A stretch of 64,000 bases of DNA. Origin: an uncultured Pseudomonadales bacterium (GTDB lineage: Bacteria; Pseudomonadota; Gammaproteobacteria; Pseudomonadales; Azotimanducaceae). Below, in pieces: positions 44,936 through 54,917 of the stretch (positions within the stretch are counted from its first letter, which is position 1; the number at the start of each line of letters is the position of its first letter). The notes beneath the pieces are model-generated. The model was not told where the DNA came from. It saw only the letters and a list, made by a program, of their open reading frames with translations, and made no database searches. Position numbers and translations under genes: made by a program. The DNA lies in the NCBI GenBank assembly GCA_958296195.1, contig OY282455.1:868001-932000 (forward strand). Reading direction: 5' to 3'.

Positions 44936-47134
44936 TTGCTGATCCGGATCACGCTGGTCGTGCTGACTCTCATGCTGGGCCGGACAGGGCTCGCCGAGAC
45001 TCTGCTGGTCAGTTCTCAGGACGAATTCGAGGACGCCGTAGGTGGCCTCCAGCCTGGCGATGTGATCATGCTGGCCAACGGCGAATGGCGTGATTTCGAA
45101 ATCCTCTTCACCGGGTTCGGCATGCCCGGCCAACCGATCAGGCTGACAGCCGAAACCAAGGGCGGGGCCATCATCACCGGACAATCCAACCTGCGCATGG
45201 CGGGGGGACATCTCGTCGTATCCGGACTGGTCTTCAGGGACGGTTACACGCCCACCAACACTGTAATCTCCTTCCGGCGCACCCGCGGCGACTTGGCGCA
45301 CCACTCCCGCGTGACCGAAACCGTCATCGACCGGTTCAACAATCCGGAGCGCCACGAGACCGAACACTGGGTGATGATGTACGGCAAACACAACCGCTTC
45401 GATCACAACCACCTGGTTGGCAAAAGCACTGTGGGCGTTACCATGGCGGTGCGGCTCGACAGCGAGGAGAGCCAGGAGAACTATCACCGCATCGACCACA
45501 ACTACTTCGGTCCCCGGCCGACCCTCGGCTCCAACGGCGGCGAGACCCTGCGGATTGGGACCAGCCACCACTCGCGATCCAACTCCTTCACGGTGGTCGA
45601 AAACAACTACTTCGACCGGTGCAATGGCGAGCATGAAGTCATATCGAACAAGTCCGGCGGGAATAAGTTTCGCGGCAACCTCTTCTTCGAATCGCGCGGT
45701 ACGCTCACCATGCGGCACGGCAACGGCACTGTCGTGGAGAACAACGTGTTTCTTGGCAACCGCGTGGATCACACCGGCGGCATCCGGATCATCAACGCAG
45801 ACCAGGTGGTGCGCAACAATTACATGCACGGACTGACCGGTCATCGCTTCGGCGGAGCGCTGGTGGTGATGAACGGCGTGCCGAACTCACCGCTCAATCG
45901 CTACGACCCGGTGGACAATGCCCTCATCGAGAACAATTCGATCATCGACAGCGACCACATCGAGCTAGGCGCGGGCAGCGATGAAGAACGTTCGGCAACG
46001 CCCACCAACAGCCTGTTCAGATCGAATCTGGTCCACAACGAAGATGGGCGGAACATCGTTACTGTCCACGACGGTGTCGGCGGCATTGAGTTTCAGGGCA
46101 ACGTGCAGAACAAAGTGGAAGAACCGGCGCTGACGAAAGGGTTCGTCAACACCTCGCTAGAACTGGCGGCGGCTGCCAACGGGCTCTTGTATCCGGTGGA
46201 CGAGCAATTTTCCGACGTCGGCGCGAGCAGGGACATCGAGGTGCTTGAGCGGGAGAGCACAGGGGTGCCTTGGTATCCGAAGCCCGGCCCCAAGACCAGC
46301 TTCGACACCGGCGAGACGATCACCATCGGTCCCGGTGAGGATACGCTCTTCGATGTGGTGGAAGGCGCCGGGGGCGGCGACATCATTGCACTGGAACCGG
46401 GCGAGTACATGGTGACAAAAATCATCGTCGTTGACCGACCGCTGACGGTTCGGGCCGCGCCCGGGACGGCGAGCATCGAGTTCGAGCGGACCGCGCTGTT
46501 CGAGATCGCCGATGGCGGCAGCCTGAAGCTCGGCGGCTTGAGGATTTCAGGCCGGGCCGCGCCGGACATGTCCGGAAACTCAGTCGTTCGGACGAACCGC
46601 TACTCGATGCTGAACAACTACGCCCTGGTCGTGGAGGACTCGACGATTCAGGATCTCAACATCAACCATTCGTTCAACTTTTTCACCATCGCCAAACATA
46701 CGTTTGCCGACCGCATTGAAATCTCCAATTCCATTTTCCGAAACATCACCGGACAGGTTCTGACCCTGACGCAGGAAACGGACGATCTCGGCATCTACAA
46801 CGGCGAGTACATTTCCATTACCGGGTCAAGGTTTCAGAACATTGAGGGCGCCGTCGCCGACATCTACCGGGGCGGCACCGACGAGAGCACCTTCGGGCCG
46901 CATTTCGAGTTGCGCGCATCCTCGCTGGATTCGGTGGGAAACGGGTTCCGCAACAAGTCCGCCGCCTCCGTCCGGCTGCTGGGCGTGCAGGCGACCGACA
47001 TATTCGACAATGTCTTTGCCAACAGCCGGCCGGTCCGGGTGATCCACACCGTTGGCGACCCCGTCACCCGGTTGGGCGGCAATCGGTTTGAAGAAACGCC
47101 GGAACCGATTATCCACGAATTCATCAGGCCATGA
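44936..47134 (+). CDS. PL6 family alginate lyase, secreted, two-domain form
   Basis: The 732-aa product has an N-terminal signal peptide (TTG start, LVVLTLMLGRTGLAETLLVS) and a parallel beta-helix of the chondroitinase B-like PL6 family. The active region reads CNGEHEVISNKSGGNKFRGN and then GTLTMRHGNGTVVENNVF, giving the Lys and Arg used as base and acid. A second beta-helix-like domain follows from about residue 440, as in two-domain PL6 enzymes. It should cleave alginate in the periplasm or outside into unsaturated oligomers. It begins the block lyase-eda-kdgK. Confidence 0.93.
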   Translation: MLIRITLVVLTLMLGRTGLAETLLVSSQDEFEDAVGGLQPGDVIMLANGEWRDFEILFTGFGMPGQPIRLTAETKGGAIITGQSNLRMAGGHLVVSGLVFRDGYTPTNTVISFRRTRGDLAHHSRVTETVIDRFNNPERHETEHWVMMYGKHNRFDHNHLVGKSTVGVTMAVRLDSEESQENYHRIDHNYFGPRPTLGSNGGETLRIGTSHHSRSNSFTVVENNYFDRCNGEHEVISNKSGGNKFRGNLFFESRGTLTMRHGNGTVVENNVFLGNRVDHTGGIRIINADQVVRNNYMHGLTGHRFGGALVVMNGVPNSPLNRYDPVDNALIENNSIIDSDHIELGAGSDEERSATPTNSLFRSNLVHNEDGRNIVTVHDGVGGIEFQGNVQNKVEEPALTKGFVNTSLELAAAANGLLYPVDEQFSDVGASRDIEVLERESTGVPWYPKPGPKTSFDTGETITIGPGEDTLFDVVEGAGGGDIIALEPGEYMVTKIIVVDRPLTVRAAPGTASIEFERTALFEIADGGSLKLGGLRISGRAAPDMSGNSVVRTNRYSMLNNYALVVEDSTIQDLNINHSFNFFTIAKHTFADRIEISNSIFRNITGQVLTLTQETDDLGIYNGEYISITGSRFQNIEGAVADIYRGGTDESTFGPHFELRASSLDSVGNGFRNKSAASVRLLGVQATDIFDNVFANSRPVRVIHTVGDPVTRLGGNRFEETPEPIIHEFIRP

Positions 47135-47150
47135 TGACGGTGGACAACCC

Positions 47151-47855
47151 ATGACAGTGGTTTCACCACATGGGGCGGAAGATCGCAGGGCCGAAGGCGG
47201 CCCATCGTCCAACGATGCGTCCCGGCTGACGGAGTTGCTCCAGCGCGCGCCCGTCATTCCCGTCGTGGTCATTGAAGACGCGCCCTGCGCCGTGCCCGTT
47301 GCCCGGTCCCTGGTCGCGGGCGGGCTGCCGATCGTGGAGATCACGCTGCGCACGGCTGCAGCGCTCGAGGCCATTGGCAGCGTTGCCGCTGAGGTGCCGG
47401 AGGCCCATGTGGGTGCCGGCACCGTGCTGAGCGAAGAACAGGCCAGGGCAGCGGTGTCGGCCGGCGCCAAGTTCATCGTGTCGCCCGGCCTGCACGGTGG
47501 CGTCGTCTCCGCCGCCAGCGAATTGTCGGTCCCTGTCATGCCCGGCGTCACCACGCCAAGCGAAGTGCAGTGCGCATGGAATCTCGGGCTACGGGTGCTG
47601 AAGTACTTCCCGGCGGGCTTGGCCGGCGGCATTCCCATGCTCAAAGCCCTTGCCGCCGTATTCCGCGATGTGGGATTCATACCTACCGGGGGAATATCGG
47701 CAAAGAATCTGCGTGACTACCTTGAGGTCCCGTCGGTAATAGCCTGCGGCGGAAGTTGGCTCACGCCGTCCACCGCTATCGCCGACGGCGACTACGAAGA
47801 GATCAGGCGACTAGCGGCTGAAGCCAAGGCAATCGCAAACGAGTCGAAGGAGTAG
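47151..47855 (+). CDS. eda: 2-keto-3-deoxy-6-phosphogluconate aldolase
   Basis: The 234-aa product splits KDPG into pyruvate and glyceraldehyde-3-phosphate, the last step of uronate catabolism. It shows LVAGGLPIVEITLRT, HVGAGTVLSEEQA, FIVSPG, the Schiff-base lysine in LRVLKYFPAG, and FIPTGGIS. The N-terminus is about 20 residues longer than usual from the ATG at 47151. kdgK starts 3 bp after its stop, so the two are coupled. Confidence 0.95.
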   Translation: MTVVSPHGAEDRRAEGGPSSNDASRLTELLQRAPVIPVVVIEDAPCAVPVARSLVAGGLPIVEITLRTAAALEAIGSVAAEVPEAHVGAGTVLSEEQARAAVSAGAKFIVSPGLHGGVVSAASELSVPVMPGVTTPSEVQCAWNLGLRVLKYFPAGLAGGIPMLKALAAVFRDVGFIPTGGISAKNLRDYLEVPSVIACGGSWLTPSTAIADGDYEEIRRLAAEAKAIANESKE

Positions 47856-47858
47856 AAC

Positions 47859-48887
47859 TTGGCCGAATTCGTAACCTTTGGCGAGATCATGCTGCGTCTC
47901 AAGGCACCGGGTCACGAACGTTTTTTTCAGTCGCCGTCCCTTGAAGCAACCTTTGGGGGCGGCGAGGCAAACGTGGCGATCGCCCTGGCCAACTTTGGGC
48001 TGAATGCCGCGTTCGTCAGTTCCTTGCCCGACAACGACATCGGCGAATCGGCCATCCGCGAACTGCGGCGATTCGGCGTCGATGCGACGCACATTAACCG
48101 TTCGGGCGCTCGGGTCGGCATTTACTATCTCGAAGCCGGTGCCAACCAGCGTCCCTCAAAGGTCGTTTACGACCGCGCCGGCTCGTCCATATGCACCGCG
48201 CAACCCGGCGACTTCGACTGGCCGGCGATTTTTCGCGGCGCCAAGTGGTTCCACATCACGGGCATCACCCCGGCGCTCAGCGCATCCGCAGCGGAACTGA
48301 GCCTTGAAGCAGTTGCCGCGGCCAGGAAGGCCGGCCTCACCGTATCCTGCGACTTCAACTTCCGCGGCAAGCTGTGGAAGTACGGCAAGTCGGCGCCTGA
48401 AGTGATGACGGAACTGGTCAAGCACGTCGATGTCGGCATCGCCAACGAAGAGGATTGCCAGAAATCCTTGGGCATTTCCGCCGGCGTCGACGTCGAGACG
48501 GGAAAGCTGGATCCGGCCCGGTACGAGGCCCTGAGCGCGAAGGTGCTGGCGCAATACCCCGACATGGCCATGATCGCGATCACCCTGCGCGAGTCCCACA
48601 GCGCTGACCGCAACGGCTGGTCCGCGTGCTTGCGCGACTCCGAGGCGTTCAGGATGTCGAGACGCTACGAGATCACGGACATCATTGACCGAGTCGGCGG
48701 CGGTGACAGCTTCGCCTCCGGCCTGATATACGGTCTGAACGCCTATGACGACCCGCAGCAGGCACTGGAGTTCGCAGTCGCCGCAAGCTGCCTCAAACAC
48801 TCTATCCCAGGTGACTTCAATCGGGTCTCGGTTGCCGAAGCGGCTCGCCTCATGGGGGGTGACGAGTCGGGGCGTGTGCAAAGGTAA
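47859..48887 (+). CDS. kdgK: 2-keto-3-deoxygluconate kinase (PfkB family)
   Basis: The 342-aa PfkB-type kinase phosphorylates KDG to KDPG for Eda. It has [20 protein letters not shown], the substrate loop [16 protein letters not shown], and the catalytic [16 protein letters not shown] with its base Asp. It starts with TTG at 47859, preceded by GAAGGAG within the end of eda. With eda this completes KDG breakdown. Confidence 0.95.
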   Translation: MAEFVTFGEIMLRLKAPGHERFFQSPSLEATFGGGEANVAIALANFGLNAAFVSSLPDNDIGESAIRELRRFGVDATHINRSGARVGIYYLEAGANQRPSKVVYDRAGSSICTAQPGDFDWPAIFRGAKWFHITGITPALSASAAELSLEAVAAARKAGLTVSCDFNFRGKLWKYGKSAPEVMTELVKHVDVGIANEEDCQKSLGISAGVDVETGKLDPARYEALSAKVLAQYPDMAMIAITLRESHSADRNGWSACLRDSEAFRMSRRYEITDIIDRVGGGDSFASGLIYGLNAYDDPQQALEFAVAASCLKHSIPGDFNRVSVAEAARLMGGDESGRVQR

Positions 48888-48928
48888 GCGGACTGATTCT
48901 GGGACTGCCGCGCCGCGGAAGAGCAGAC

Positions 48929-50176
48929 ATGTCGAAGCTGATCAAAGCCGTTCTGGGTTTCGGCCCGGGCATTTTCGCGATCGGCTACACCATCGGCACC
49001 GGCAGCGTTACCGCTATGATCGTGGCGGGAAGCACCTTTGGGATGCAGCTCCTATGGGTTCTGCTGCTGAGTTGCATGTTTTCCGGGGCGCTGATTTACG
49101 CCTATGGAAATTTCGCGCTCGTCACTGGCGAGACCGCGCTCCATGCCTTCAGGAAGCACCTGCCGTACGGCAGGTTGATCGGCATAGCAATTATAGTGGG
49201 CGTCATCTTTGGCCAATGGAACTCACTGATTGGCATTCTTGGCATCTCTTCCAATATCATCTACGAACTGCTGCGACTCTATTTTCCCTCGCTCGGTCAA
49301 TACAAGTACGGCATTGTCGTTGCGATAGCCGCAGTGGTCATCGGCGTCATGTACTCCATACTGCTGATTGGCAGATATTCCCTGTTCGAAAAGATTCTGG
49401 TGTTCTTTGTAGCCGTTATGGGAGTTTCGTTCATTGTCTCGCTGGCCTTCGTACACCCTTTGCCCGTTGAAGTTGCCAGAGGATTGATCCCAAGCATTCC
49501 CGAAGTGCCGGGTGGGCGGATGATGGTCGCAGCTTTTGTCGGAACAACGATGGCGGCGGCCACGTTTCTCTCCAGGCCATTGTTTATTCTGGGCAAGGGC
49601 TGGACCATGGATCACCGTGACCAGCAGAAGAAGGACGCGATCTTGGCCGCACTGCTGGTGTTCATTGTCAGCGCATCAATCATGTCGGTTGCTCAGGGCG
49701 CCCTCTTTCATGAACAAAAGCAGATCACCGACGTTCTGGGCATGGTGGATGCCCTCGAGCCCATGGCTGGGAAGTTGTCCCTCACGCTATTTTTCTTCGG
49801 GACGCTCAGCGCGGGACTATCTTCCGTATTCCCCTGTTTGTTGATTGCCCCGCTGTTAATCGAGGACTATCGTTCCGGAAGAATGGACACCAAGTCCAGG
49901 CAGTTTCGCACCATCACGGGCATTGCGTCCGTGATGGCACTGACCATTCCAGTGCTGGGGTTCAACCCGATCCAGGGCCAGCTTCTGACTCAGGTATTCA
50001 ATGTCTTCGTTTTGCCCCTCGTCGTTTTCGGGATCATCGTCATTATCAACAACCGCAAGTTAATGGGGCCTCACGCTGCCGGCGCTCTGCTGAATACGAT
50101 TCTGGGGTTTGCGTTCCTGTTTTCTGTAATGATTTCCTACAACGGTATTCTCGCCATCCGGCCCCAATTGGGGTAG
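48929..50176 (+). CDS. Nramp-related transporter lacking the metal-binding motifs
   Basis: The 415-aa product has 11-12 TM helices and resembles the Nramp/SLC11 fold. TM1 reads GPGIFAIGYTIGTGSVTAMI, where metal carriers have DPGN at the GTGS position. In the TM6 region VGTTMAAATF replaces the MPHN motif. Both metal-ligand sites are therefore gone. As it sits between kdgK and manD, it probably carries a sugar acid (unsaturated uronate, KDG or mannonate) through the inner membrane. That substrate is inferred from context. Confidence 0.85.
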   Translation: MSKLIKAVLGFGPGIFAIGYTIGTGSVTAMIVAGSTFGMQLLWVLLLSCMFSGALIYAYGNFALVTGETALHAFRKHLPYGRLIGIAIIVGVIFGQWNSLIGILGISSNIIYELLRLYFPSLGQYKYGIVVAIAAVVIGVMYSILLIGRYSLFEKILVFFVAVMGVSFIVSLAFVHPLPVEVARGLIPSIPEVPGGRMMVAAFVGTTMAAATFLSRPLFILGKGWTMDHRDQQKKDAILAALLVFIVSASIMSVAQGALFHEQKQITDVLGMVDALEPMAGKLSLTLFFFGTLSAGLSSVFPCLLIAPLLIEDYRSGRMDTKSRQFRTITGIASVMALTIPVLGFNPIQGQLLTQVFNVFVLPLVVFGIIVIINNRKLMGPHAAGALLNTILGFAFLFSVMISYNGILAIRPQLG

Positions 50177-50469
50177 CCAAGCCTGATACTCGTCGTCTGT
50201 GGGGGCCGGCCACAAACATGGCTTGAAGAGACCGGGTTGAAAAAGACTGCGCCCAAGAAGGTGGATTTGGAACAACAACATGCCGGGCTGTCGAGTTTGC
50301 CATTCGCGTTGCGCGGAGAGGTGCTTTTGCTGGGAGACCTGCTAGGCTGCATGATCGCCAATCTGCAGTGGCCTGCATTATATTCGCCGCACCGTTCGGC
50401 GGCGCGCAGCGCGTTCGATAGGCAGACGCACACGGAAAGCACAGTGCGCTTAGAAGTTGGGAGGCTGCC
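50177..50469. other. Intergenic region upstream of manD
   Basis: About 290 bp with no gene I can support; one short frame from 50237 runs to 50473 but has no recognisable similarity. A TATATT near 50397 may be a -10 element for manD. The Shine-Dalgarno GGGAGG lies before the ATG at 50470. Confidence 0.4.
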
Positions 50470-51678
50470 ATGACAATCACTGGCGCTCGGGTCATCGTCG
50501 CCTGTCCGGGCCGCAATTTCGTGACGCTCAAGATCGAAACCGATCAGGGCATTTACGGCATTGGCGATGCGACCTTGAACGGGCGCGAGAAGGCCGTGGT
50601 CGCCTATCTGGAAGAGCATGTCATCCCCTGCCTGCTCGGCCGGGACGCCACGCGCATCGAGGATGCTTGGCAATTCCTGTACCGCGGTGCCTACTGGCGG
50701 CGGGGGCCGGTGACTATGGCGGCCATCAGCGCCGTGGATGTCGCGCTTTGGGACATCAAGGGCAAGGCCGCGGGGCTGCCGCTCTACCAATTGCTGGGCG
50801 GTGCTTCGCGCAGCGGTGTGCTAGTCTATGGGCACGCCAGCGGCGCGAGCATCGAGCAGGCCGTGGATGCGGTGGGCCGCTATGTGGCTATGGGCTACAA
50901 GGCGGTTCGCGTGCAGTCCGGCATTCCGGGGGTGCGTGGCGCCTACGGCATCGACCGAGGGGATCTGAGCTACGAACCGGCGGATGCTGCCCTGCCCAGC
51001 GAAACCCTCTGGTCCACCCCCGCCTATCTGGATTTCGCGCCCAAGTTGTTTCAGCGGGTGCGGGAGGTTCATGGCTTCGACATTGAGTTGCTGCACGATG
51101 CCCACCATCGCCTAACGCCCATTGAAGCCGCGCGTCTGGGCAAATCCCTGGAACCTTTCCGCCTGTTCTGGCTGGAGGATCCTACTCCCGCGGAAAATCA
51201 GGAGGCGTTCCGCCTCATCCGCCAGCATACGGTCACGCCCTTGGCGGTGGGGGAGGTCTTCAATTCCATCCACGATTGCCGGGAGCTGATTCAGAATCAG
51301 CTAATCGACTACATCCGCTGTTCCGTAGTTCACGCCGGGGGCATCACCCAGCTGCGCCAGATTGCTGGGCTGGCGGCGCTGTTCCAAGTGCGCATGGGCT
51401 GCCACGGGGCAACCGACCTGTCCCCAGCCTGCATGGGTGCCGCGCTGCACTTCGATTTGTGGGCGCCGAACTTCGGCATTCAGGAGTACATGCGCCACAC
51501 ACAAGCGACCGACGAACTGTTCCCCCATGCCTATGTCTTCAAGGACGGCTGCCTCCACCCCGGCGATGCGCCTGGCATCGGAGTAGATATCGACGAAAAG
51601 CTGGCCGCCAAGCATCCCTACCAGGCCAAGCAGCTGCCCATCGCCCGGCTGGCCGACGGAACCATGTGGAATTGGTAG
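50470..51678 (+). CDS. manD: D-mannonate dehydratase, enolase superfamily (ManD type)
   Basis: The 402-aa member of the mandelate racemase subgroup has the features of Man[41 protein letters not shown] (metal ligand Asp), [12 protein letters not shown] and [13 protein letters not shown] (metal ligand Glu), and [10 protein letters not shown]. ManD converts D-mannonate to KDG, which KdgK and Eda would then use. Some related enzymes act poorly on mannonate or on D-gluconate, so the activity is predicted, not certain. The gene lies upstream of the second receptor. Confidence 0.9.
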   Translation: MTITGARVIVACPGRNFVTLKIETDQGIYGIGDATLNGREKAVVAYLEEHVIPCLLGRDATRIEDAWQFLYRGAYWRRGPVTMAAISAVDVALWDIKGKAAGLPLYQLLGGASRSGVLVYGHASGASIEQAVDAVGRYVAMGYKAVRVQSGIPGVRGAYGIDRGDLSYEPADAALPSETLWSTPAYLDFAPKLFQRVREVHGFDIELLHDAHHRLTPIEAARLGKSLEPFRLFWLEDPTPAENQEAFRLIRQHTVTPLAVGEVFNSIHDCRELIQNQLIDYIRCSVVHAGGITQLRQIAGLAALFQVRMGCHGATDLSPACMGAALHFDLWAPNFGIQEYMRHTQATDELFPHAYVFKDGCLHPGDAPGIGVDIDEKLAAKHPYQAKQLPIARLADGTMWNW

Positions 51679-51694
51679 CGGATGTCCAGCGAAA

Positions 51695-51707
51695 TTGGTC
51701 ATGCCAA
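51695..51707. promoter_or_regulatory. Operator-like palindrome upstream of TonB receptor 2
   Basis: TTGGTCATGCCAA is identical to the core of the site at 40890-40902. It lies upstream of the -35 box at the same relative place as in copy 1, just downstream of the manD stop. Shared control by the FCD-type GntR protein is inferred. Confidence 0.65.
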
Positions 51708-51733
51708 TCCAGAGAAATTATCAGAAAAAATGA

Positions 51734-51761
51734 TTGCAATGATTGCGCTCATTGGTTATAT
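51734..51761 (+). promoter_or_regulatory. Sigma-70 promoter of TonB receptor 2
   Basis: TTGCAA (51734-51739) and TTATAT (51756-51761) are separated by 16 bp, as in copy 1. Because the receptor has its own promoter, it can be expressed separately from manD. Confidence 0.7.
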
Positions 51762-51763
51762 CT

Positions 51764-51796
51764 CTCATGCCAATCAGATCGATTGACTGGCATGGG
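51764..51796 (+). promoter_or_regulatory. Leader hairpin overlapping the ribosome binding site (copy 2)
   Basis: CTCATGCCA (51764-51772) pairs with TGGCATGGG (51788-51796), nine pairs with one G-U. The 3' arm overlaps the GGGAG Shine-Dalgarno (51794-51798) before the ATG at 51808. The stem differs in sequence from copy 1 but keeps its position relative to promoter and start. Confidence 0.6.
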
Positions 51797-51807
51797 AGAA
51801 CTGTGAG

Positions 51808-54801
51808 ATGCAAATCAACCGCAAAGCGGCCGAATCGGTCTCCGAAGTGTTCGACCTGAACAAACTGCTCCCTTCCGCGCTGGCCACCTGTTTGGCCTTG
51901 GCGGCGACGGCGGCCTTTGCGCAAGAGAGCGGAAACGACGCCACAGTGATCGAGGAAGTGGTGGTCACCGGCACCCGCAGCACGATTCAGTCCTCCATCG
52001 AGACCAAGCGTCTCGCGGACAACATCGTTGAGGCGCTTTCGGCGGAGGACATAGGCGACATACCCGCGCTCTCCATCGGCGAAGCCTTGGAAACGCTGAC
52101 CAGCGCCGCTTCCCATCGGGAGCAAGGCGGCGCCACCGAAATTTCCATCCGCGGCCTGGGTCCCTTCCTTGGCTCAACCACCCTGAATGGCCGCGAGGCC
52201 ACCAACGGCAGCGGCGACCGGTCGGTCAACTTCAGTCAGTTCCCGTCCGAGTTGTTCAACAAGCTGGCCATTTACAAGACGCAACAGGCCAGCTTGGTCG
52301 AGGGGGGCGTTTCGGGCCAGATCGCGCTGGAGACGATCAAGCCCCTCGTTTACGGCAAGCGGCGCGTCCAGGGCGATTTCAAGGGCAACTACAACCCCGA
52401 CAACGCCGACATCAACATCAACGAACGGGACTGGGGCTACCGCGCCACCGCCAGCTACATCGATCAATTCGCAGCGAGCGAGTTTGGCGAGCTGGGCATT
52501 TCCATAGGCTTTCAGAAGAATGTCGCAACCAATCCAGAGCAGGAATATCGATCCAGCAGCGCCTATCGGGACTGCCGCAACGATCCGGCAGTCTCCACCG
52601 GAGTGTATTCCAGCGGAAATTGCGACAGCGGCAGCGGCGACCTGAGAATGGAGGTGGACCCGCAAACCGGCGTCGCTCCAGACGCGAATGCGCCCTTCAT
52701 ATTCGTGCCGAGCCAGCGATCCTTTCGCCAGAACATCACCGATGACGACCGGGATTCGGTCTTCGCGGCCTTGCAGTGGCGGCCCAATGACCGAGTGGAC
52801 CTCAATGTCGATTTTCAGTATTCGGACCGGATCTTCACCGAAATACGCAACGATCTGGTGTTCGCTGAGCAACGGCGTGTGCATCCGGAAGGGCTGGTCG
52901 CATCGCCAACCGGGATCGTTTCGGCCTTCAAGAACGAAGGTCGCATCGAAACGCTCAGCACCTATCAGGAACGCTTGGAAGAATACGTCGGCGGCGGCTT
53001 CAACCTAGCCTTCCAGGTCAACGAGCGGCTGCACCTATCCTTCGACGCTTCCTACTCCGACACCTCGCGCCGCGAAAACATCATCCATACGCGGCTGCAA
53101 TCGGAGCCGCGCGACATTTTTGGCGACCCGACCCCGGCCGGCACGGATCGCCCGGACACGGCCTACAGGCTGCCTGGCGAGGGCTCCGAAATTCCTCTGG
53201 TGACCGTAACCAACTTCAATGTGACCAACGCCGATCTGTTCGCCGACAACGCCCGCACCCGAATCGATCTAAACCAAGCGAGGGAGAACACCATAGCCGC
53301 CTTTCGGGGGGACTTCGAACAGATGACGGATTGGGGCTTGGTGTCGAGCATCGAAGGCGGCATTCGCTACTCCCAACTGAAATTCAAGAGCTGGCCCCGG
53401 GTGAGGGACCAAAGAACCTTTTCCGATTCGGCCATCGCCGGCGCCAGCATGGCCTGCCGCAACGACGAGTTCCCGGAAAGCGGGTTCCTCTCGGAACCGA
53501 GCAACGGCCAGGCGCTGGTCACCAATGTCGATGAAGACGGCAATGTCATCCCGCAAGGCACCGGCAGCAGCTATGCGACCTTCGACCCCCTTTGCCTGGT
53601 TCGGGAATTCGTCGGCGAAGTGCCGCCCATACCGTCCACGCAACCCACTGTCGGCAATGTCGATGTGGATGAGACGACGATCGCCGGGTACATTCAGGCC
53701 AACTACCAAGGTGAGATTGGCGGGCGGCCGGTGCGCGGCAACTTGGGGTTGCGCATCGTCAACACCGATGTGGACTCCACCGGATTGCGCACCACTTTCA
53801 CCACCGCGGCCAATCCGGACGGCACCATTAGCGTAAACGAAGATTCATCCAATTTCCAAACCGTCATTGGGGGTAAAAGCTACACCGAGCTTTTGCCGAG
53901 CTTCAACGCGGTGATCGATTTGGAAGAGGATCTGCTGCTCCGGGCCGGCATATTTCGCGGCCTATCCCGGCCAGATCCCGCTGACCTCGGATTCGGCCGC
54001 AGCCTGAGCGTCAACGACGACGATGATCCAACTTCAATCGCCGATCTGGAGGGCACGGCCACCGCCCCCGGAAACCCGGATATGAAGCCGCTCATGTCTT
54101 GGAATTTCGACTTTGCTTTGGAGTGGTATCCGAACCCGGACACCATGCTTGCCGGGGGCATCTACTACAAGCGGTTCCTCGGCGGTTTTGAAAACACCCA
54201 GCGCGTCGAGCAATTCGAGATCGACGGCCAGCCGTTTCAGGCGGACGTCACCACCTCGCGCACGATTTCCGACCCGAGCAACCTGTTCGGGTTCGAGGCG
54301 ACCCTTGCCCATGCCTTCACCTACCTTCCCGGAGCTCTGAGCGGGCTTGGCGCCAAAGTGAGCTACAACTACGCAGACTCCAACTTCGAGTTCGAAGATC
54401 AAAATTTTGGCGCTTCGCTGGTGGTGAACGAAGCTGGCAAAACAGTCTCGGAGCGCGTTGGCCTAGTCGTTCCGGCCGGCATTTTCGGGCTGTCCAAGCA
54501 CGTTCTCTCCACCCAGGCGTACTATCAAATCGGCAGGTTCGATCTGCAGGTCATCTACAAGCACCGCAGCCGGTATTTTCAGCAATTCATCAGCAGTCCG
54601 GGGCTTATTCGGTACATCGGCGATACGGGCGTCGTCGAGGCCCGGGCGACCTATCGCTTGAACGATCGGGTTTCGTTCCGGGTGGAAGGCATCAATCTGT
54701 TCGACGAGCCTCGCAAGCAATACATCCCCACGCCGGACAACCTGTCCGAGCTGAACAGCTACGGTCCCCGGCTATTCGTGGGCGTTCGGATCAAACTTTG
54801 A
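51808..54801 (+). CDS. TonB-dependent receptor, second alginate oligosaccharide importer
   Basis: The 997-aa outer-membrane receptor opens MQINRKAAESVSEV, nearly the same as receptor 1 (MQINCKAAESVSRM-like), then an export region, plug domain (VIEEVVVTGTRSTIQSSIET, ALETLTSAA, ISIRGLGPFLGSTTLNGREA) and a beta-barrel with a C-terminal SYGPRLFVGVRIKL. The barrel diverges strongly from receptor 1, so the two probably differ in ligand size or sugar. It stands just before the PL17 lyase gene. Confidence 0.93.
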   Translation: MQINRKAAESVSEVFDLNKLLPSALATCLALAATAAFAQESGNDATVIEEVVVTGTRSTIQSSIETKRLADNIVEALSAEDIGDIPALSIGEALETLTSAASHREQGGATEISIRGLGPFLGSTTLNGREATNGSGDRSVNFSQFPSELFNKLAIYKTQQASLVEGGVSGQIALETIKPLVYGKRRVQGDFKGNYNPDNADININERDWGYRATASYIDQFAASEFGELGISIGFQKNVATNPEQEYRSSSAYRDCRNDPAVSTGVYSSGNCDSGSGDLRMEVDPQTGVAPDANAPFIFVPSQRSFRQNITDDDRDSVFAALQWRPNDRVDLNVDFQYSDRIFTEIRNDLVFAEQRRVHPEGLVASPTGIVSAFKNEGRIETLSTYQERLEEYVGGGFNLAFQVNERLHLSFDASYSDTSRRENIIHTRLQSEPRDIFGDPTPAGTDRPDTAYRLPGEGSEIPLVTVTNFNVTNADLFADNARTRIDLNQARENTIAAFRGDFEQMTDWGLVSSIEGGIRYSQLKFKSWPRVRDQRTFSDSAIAGASMACRNDEFPESGFLSEPSNGQALVTNVDEDGNVIPQGTGSSYATFDPLCLVREFVGEVPPIPSTQPTVGNVDVDETTIAGYIQANYQGEIGGRPVRGNLGLRIVNTDVDSTGLRTTFTTAANPDGTISVNEDSSNFQTVIGGKSYTELLPSFNAVIDLEEDLLLRAGIFRGLSRPDPADLGFGRSLSVNDDDDPTSIADLEGTATAPGNPDMKPLMSWNFDFALEWYPNPDTMLAGGIYYKRFLGGFENTQRVEQFEIDGQPFQADVTTSRTISDPSNLFGFEATLAHAFTYLPGALSGLGAKVSYNYADSNFEFEDQNFGASLVVNEAGKTVSERVGLVVPAGIFGLSKHVLSTQAYYQIGRFDLQVIYKHRSRYFQQFISSPGLIRYIGDTGVVEARATYRLNDRVSFRVEGINLFDEPRKQYIPTPDNLSELNSYGPRLFVGVRIKL

Positions 54802-54905
54802 TGGATGAAGCTGCGGCCTTGGCGGCCCTGGACGTCAGCAACGAAACCTTGGCGCATCTCGAAGGGCTGGTCGAGAAAATGACGCACAGTACGAGCAATG
54901 CATAA
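54801..54905 (+). pseudogene. Fragment resembling a GntR FCD domain
   Basis: A 34-codon frame starts at an ATG that overlaps the receptor stop codon. It reads DEAAALAALDVSNETLAHLE, which matches SEAAALAARHISDATLSLLE in the FCD domain of the regulator at 44171-44914. No DNA-binding part is present. It is most likely the remnant of a second regulator gene; a coupled small peptide is less likely. Confidence 0.55.
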
Positions 54906-54917
54906 GGCCAACGCCTC

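Noticed and set aside
50237-50473. Short open frame between the Nramp-related gene and manD
   Set aside because: It starts with TTG, has no ribosome binding site, overlaps the start of manD, and has no similarity that I recognise.
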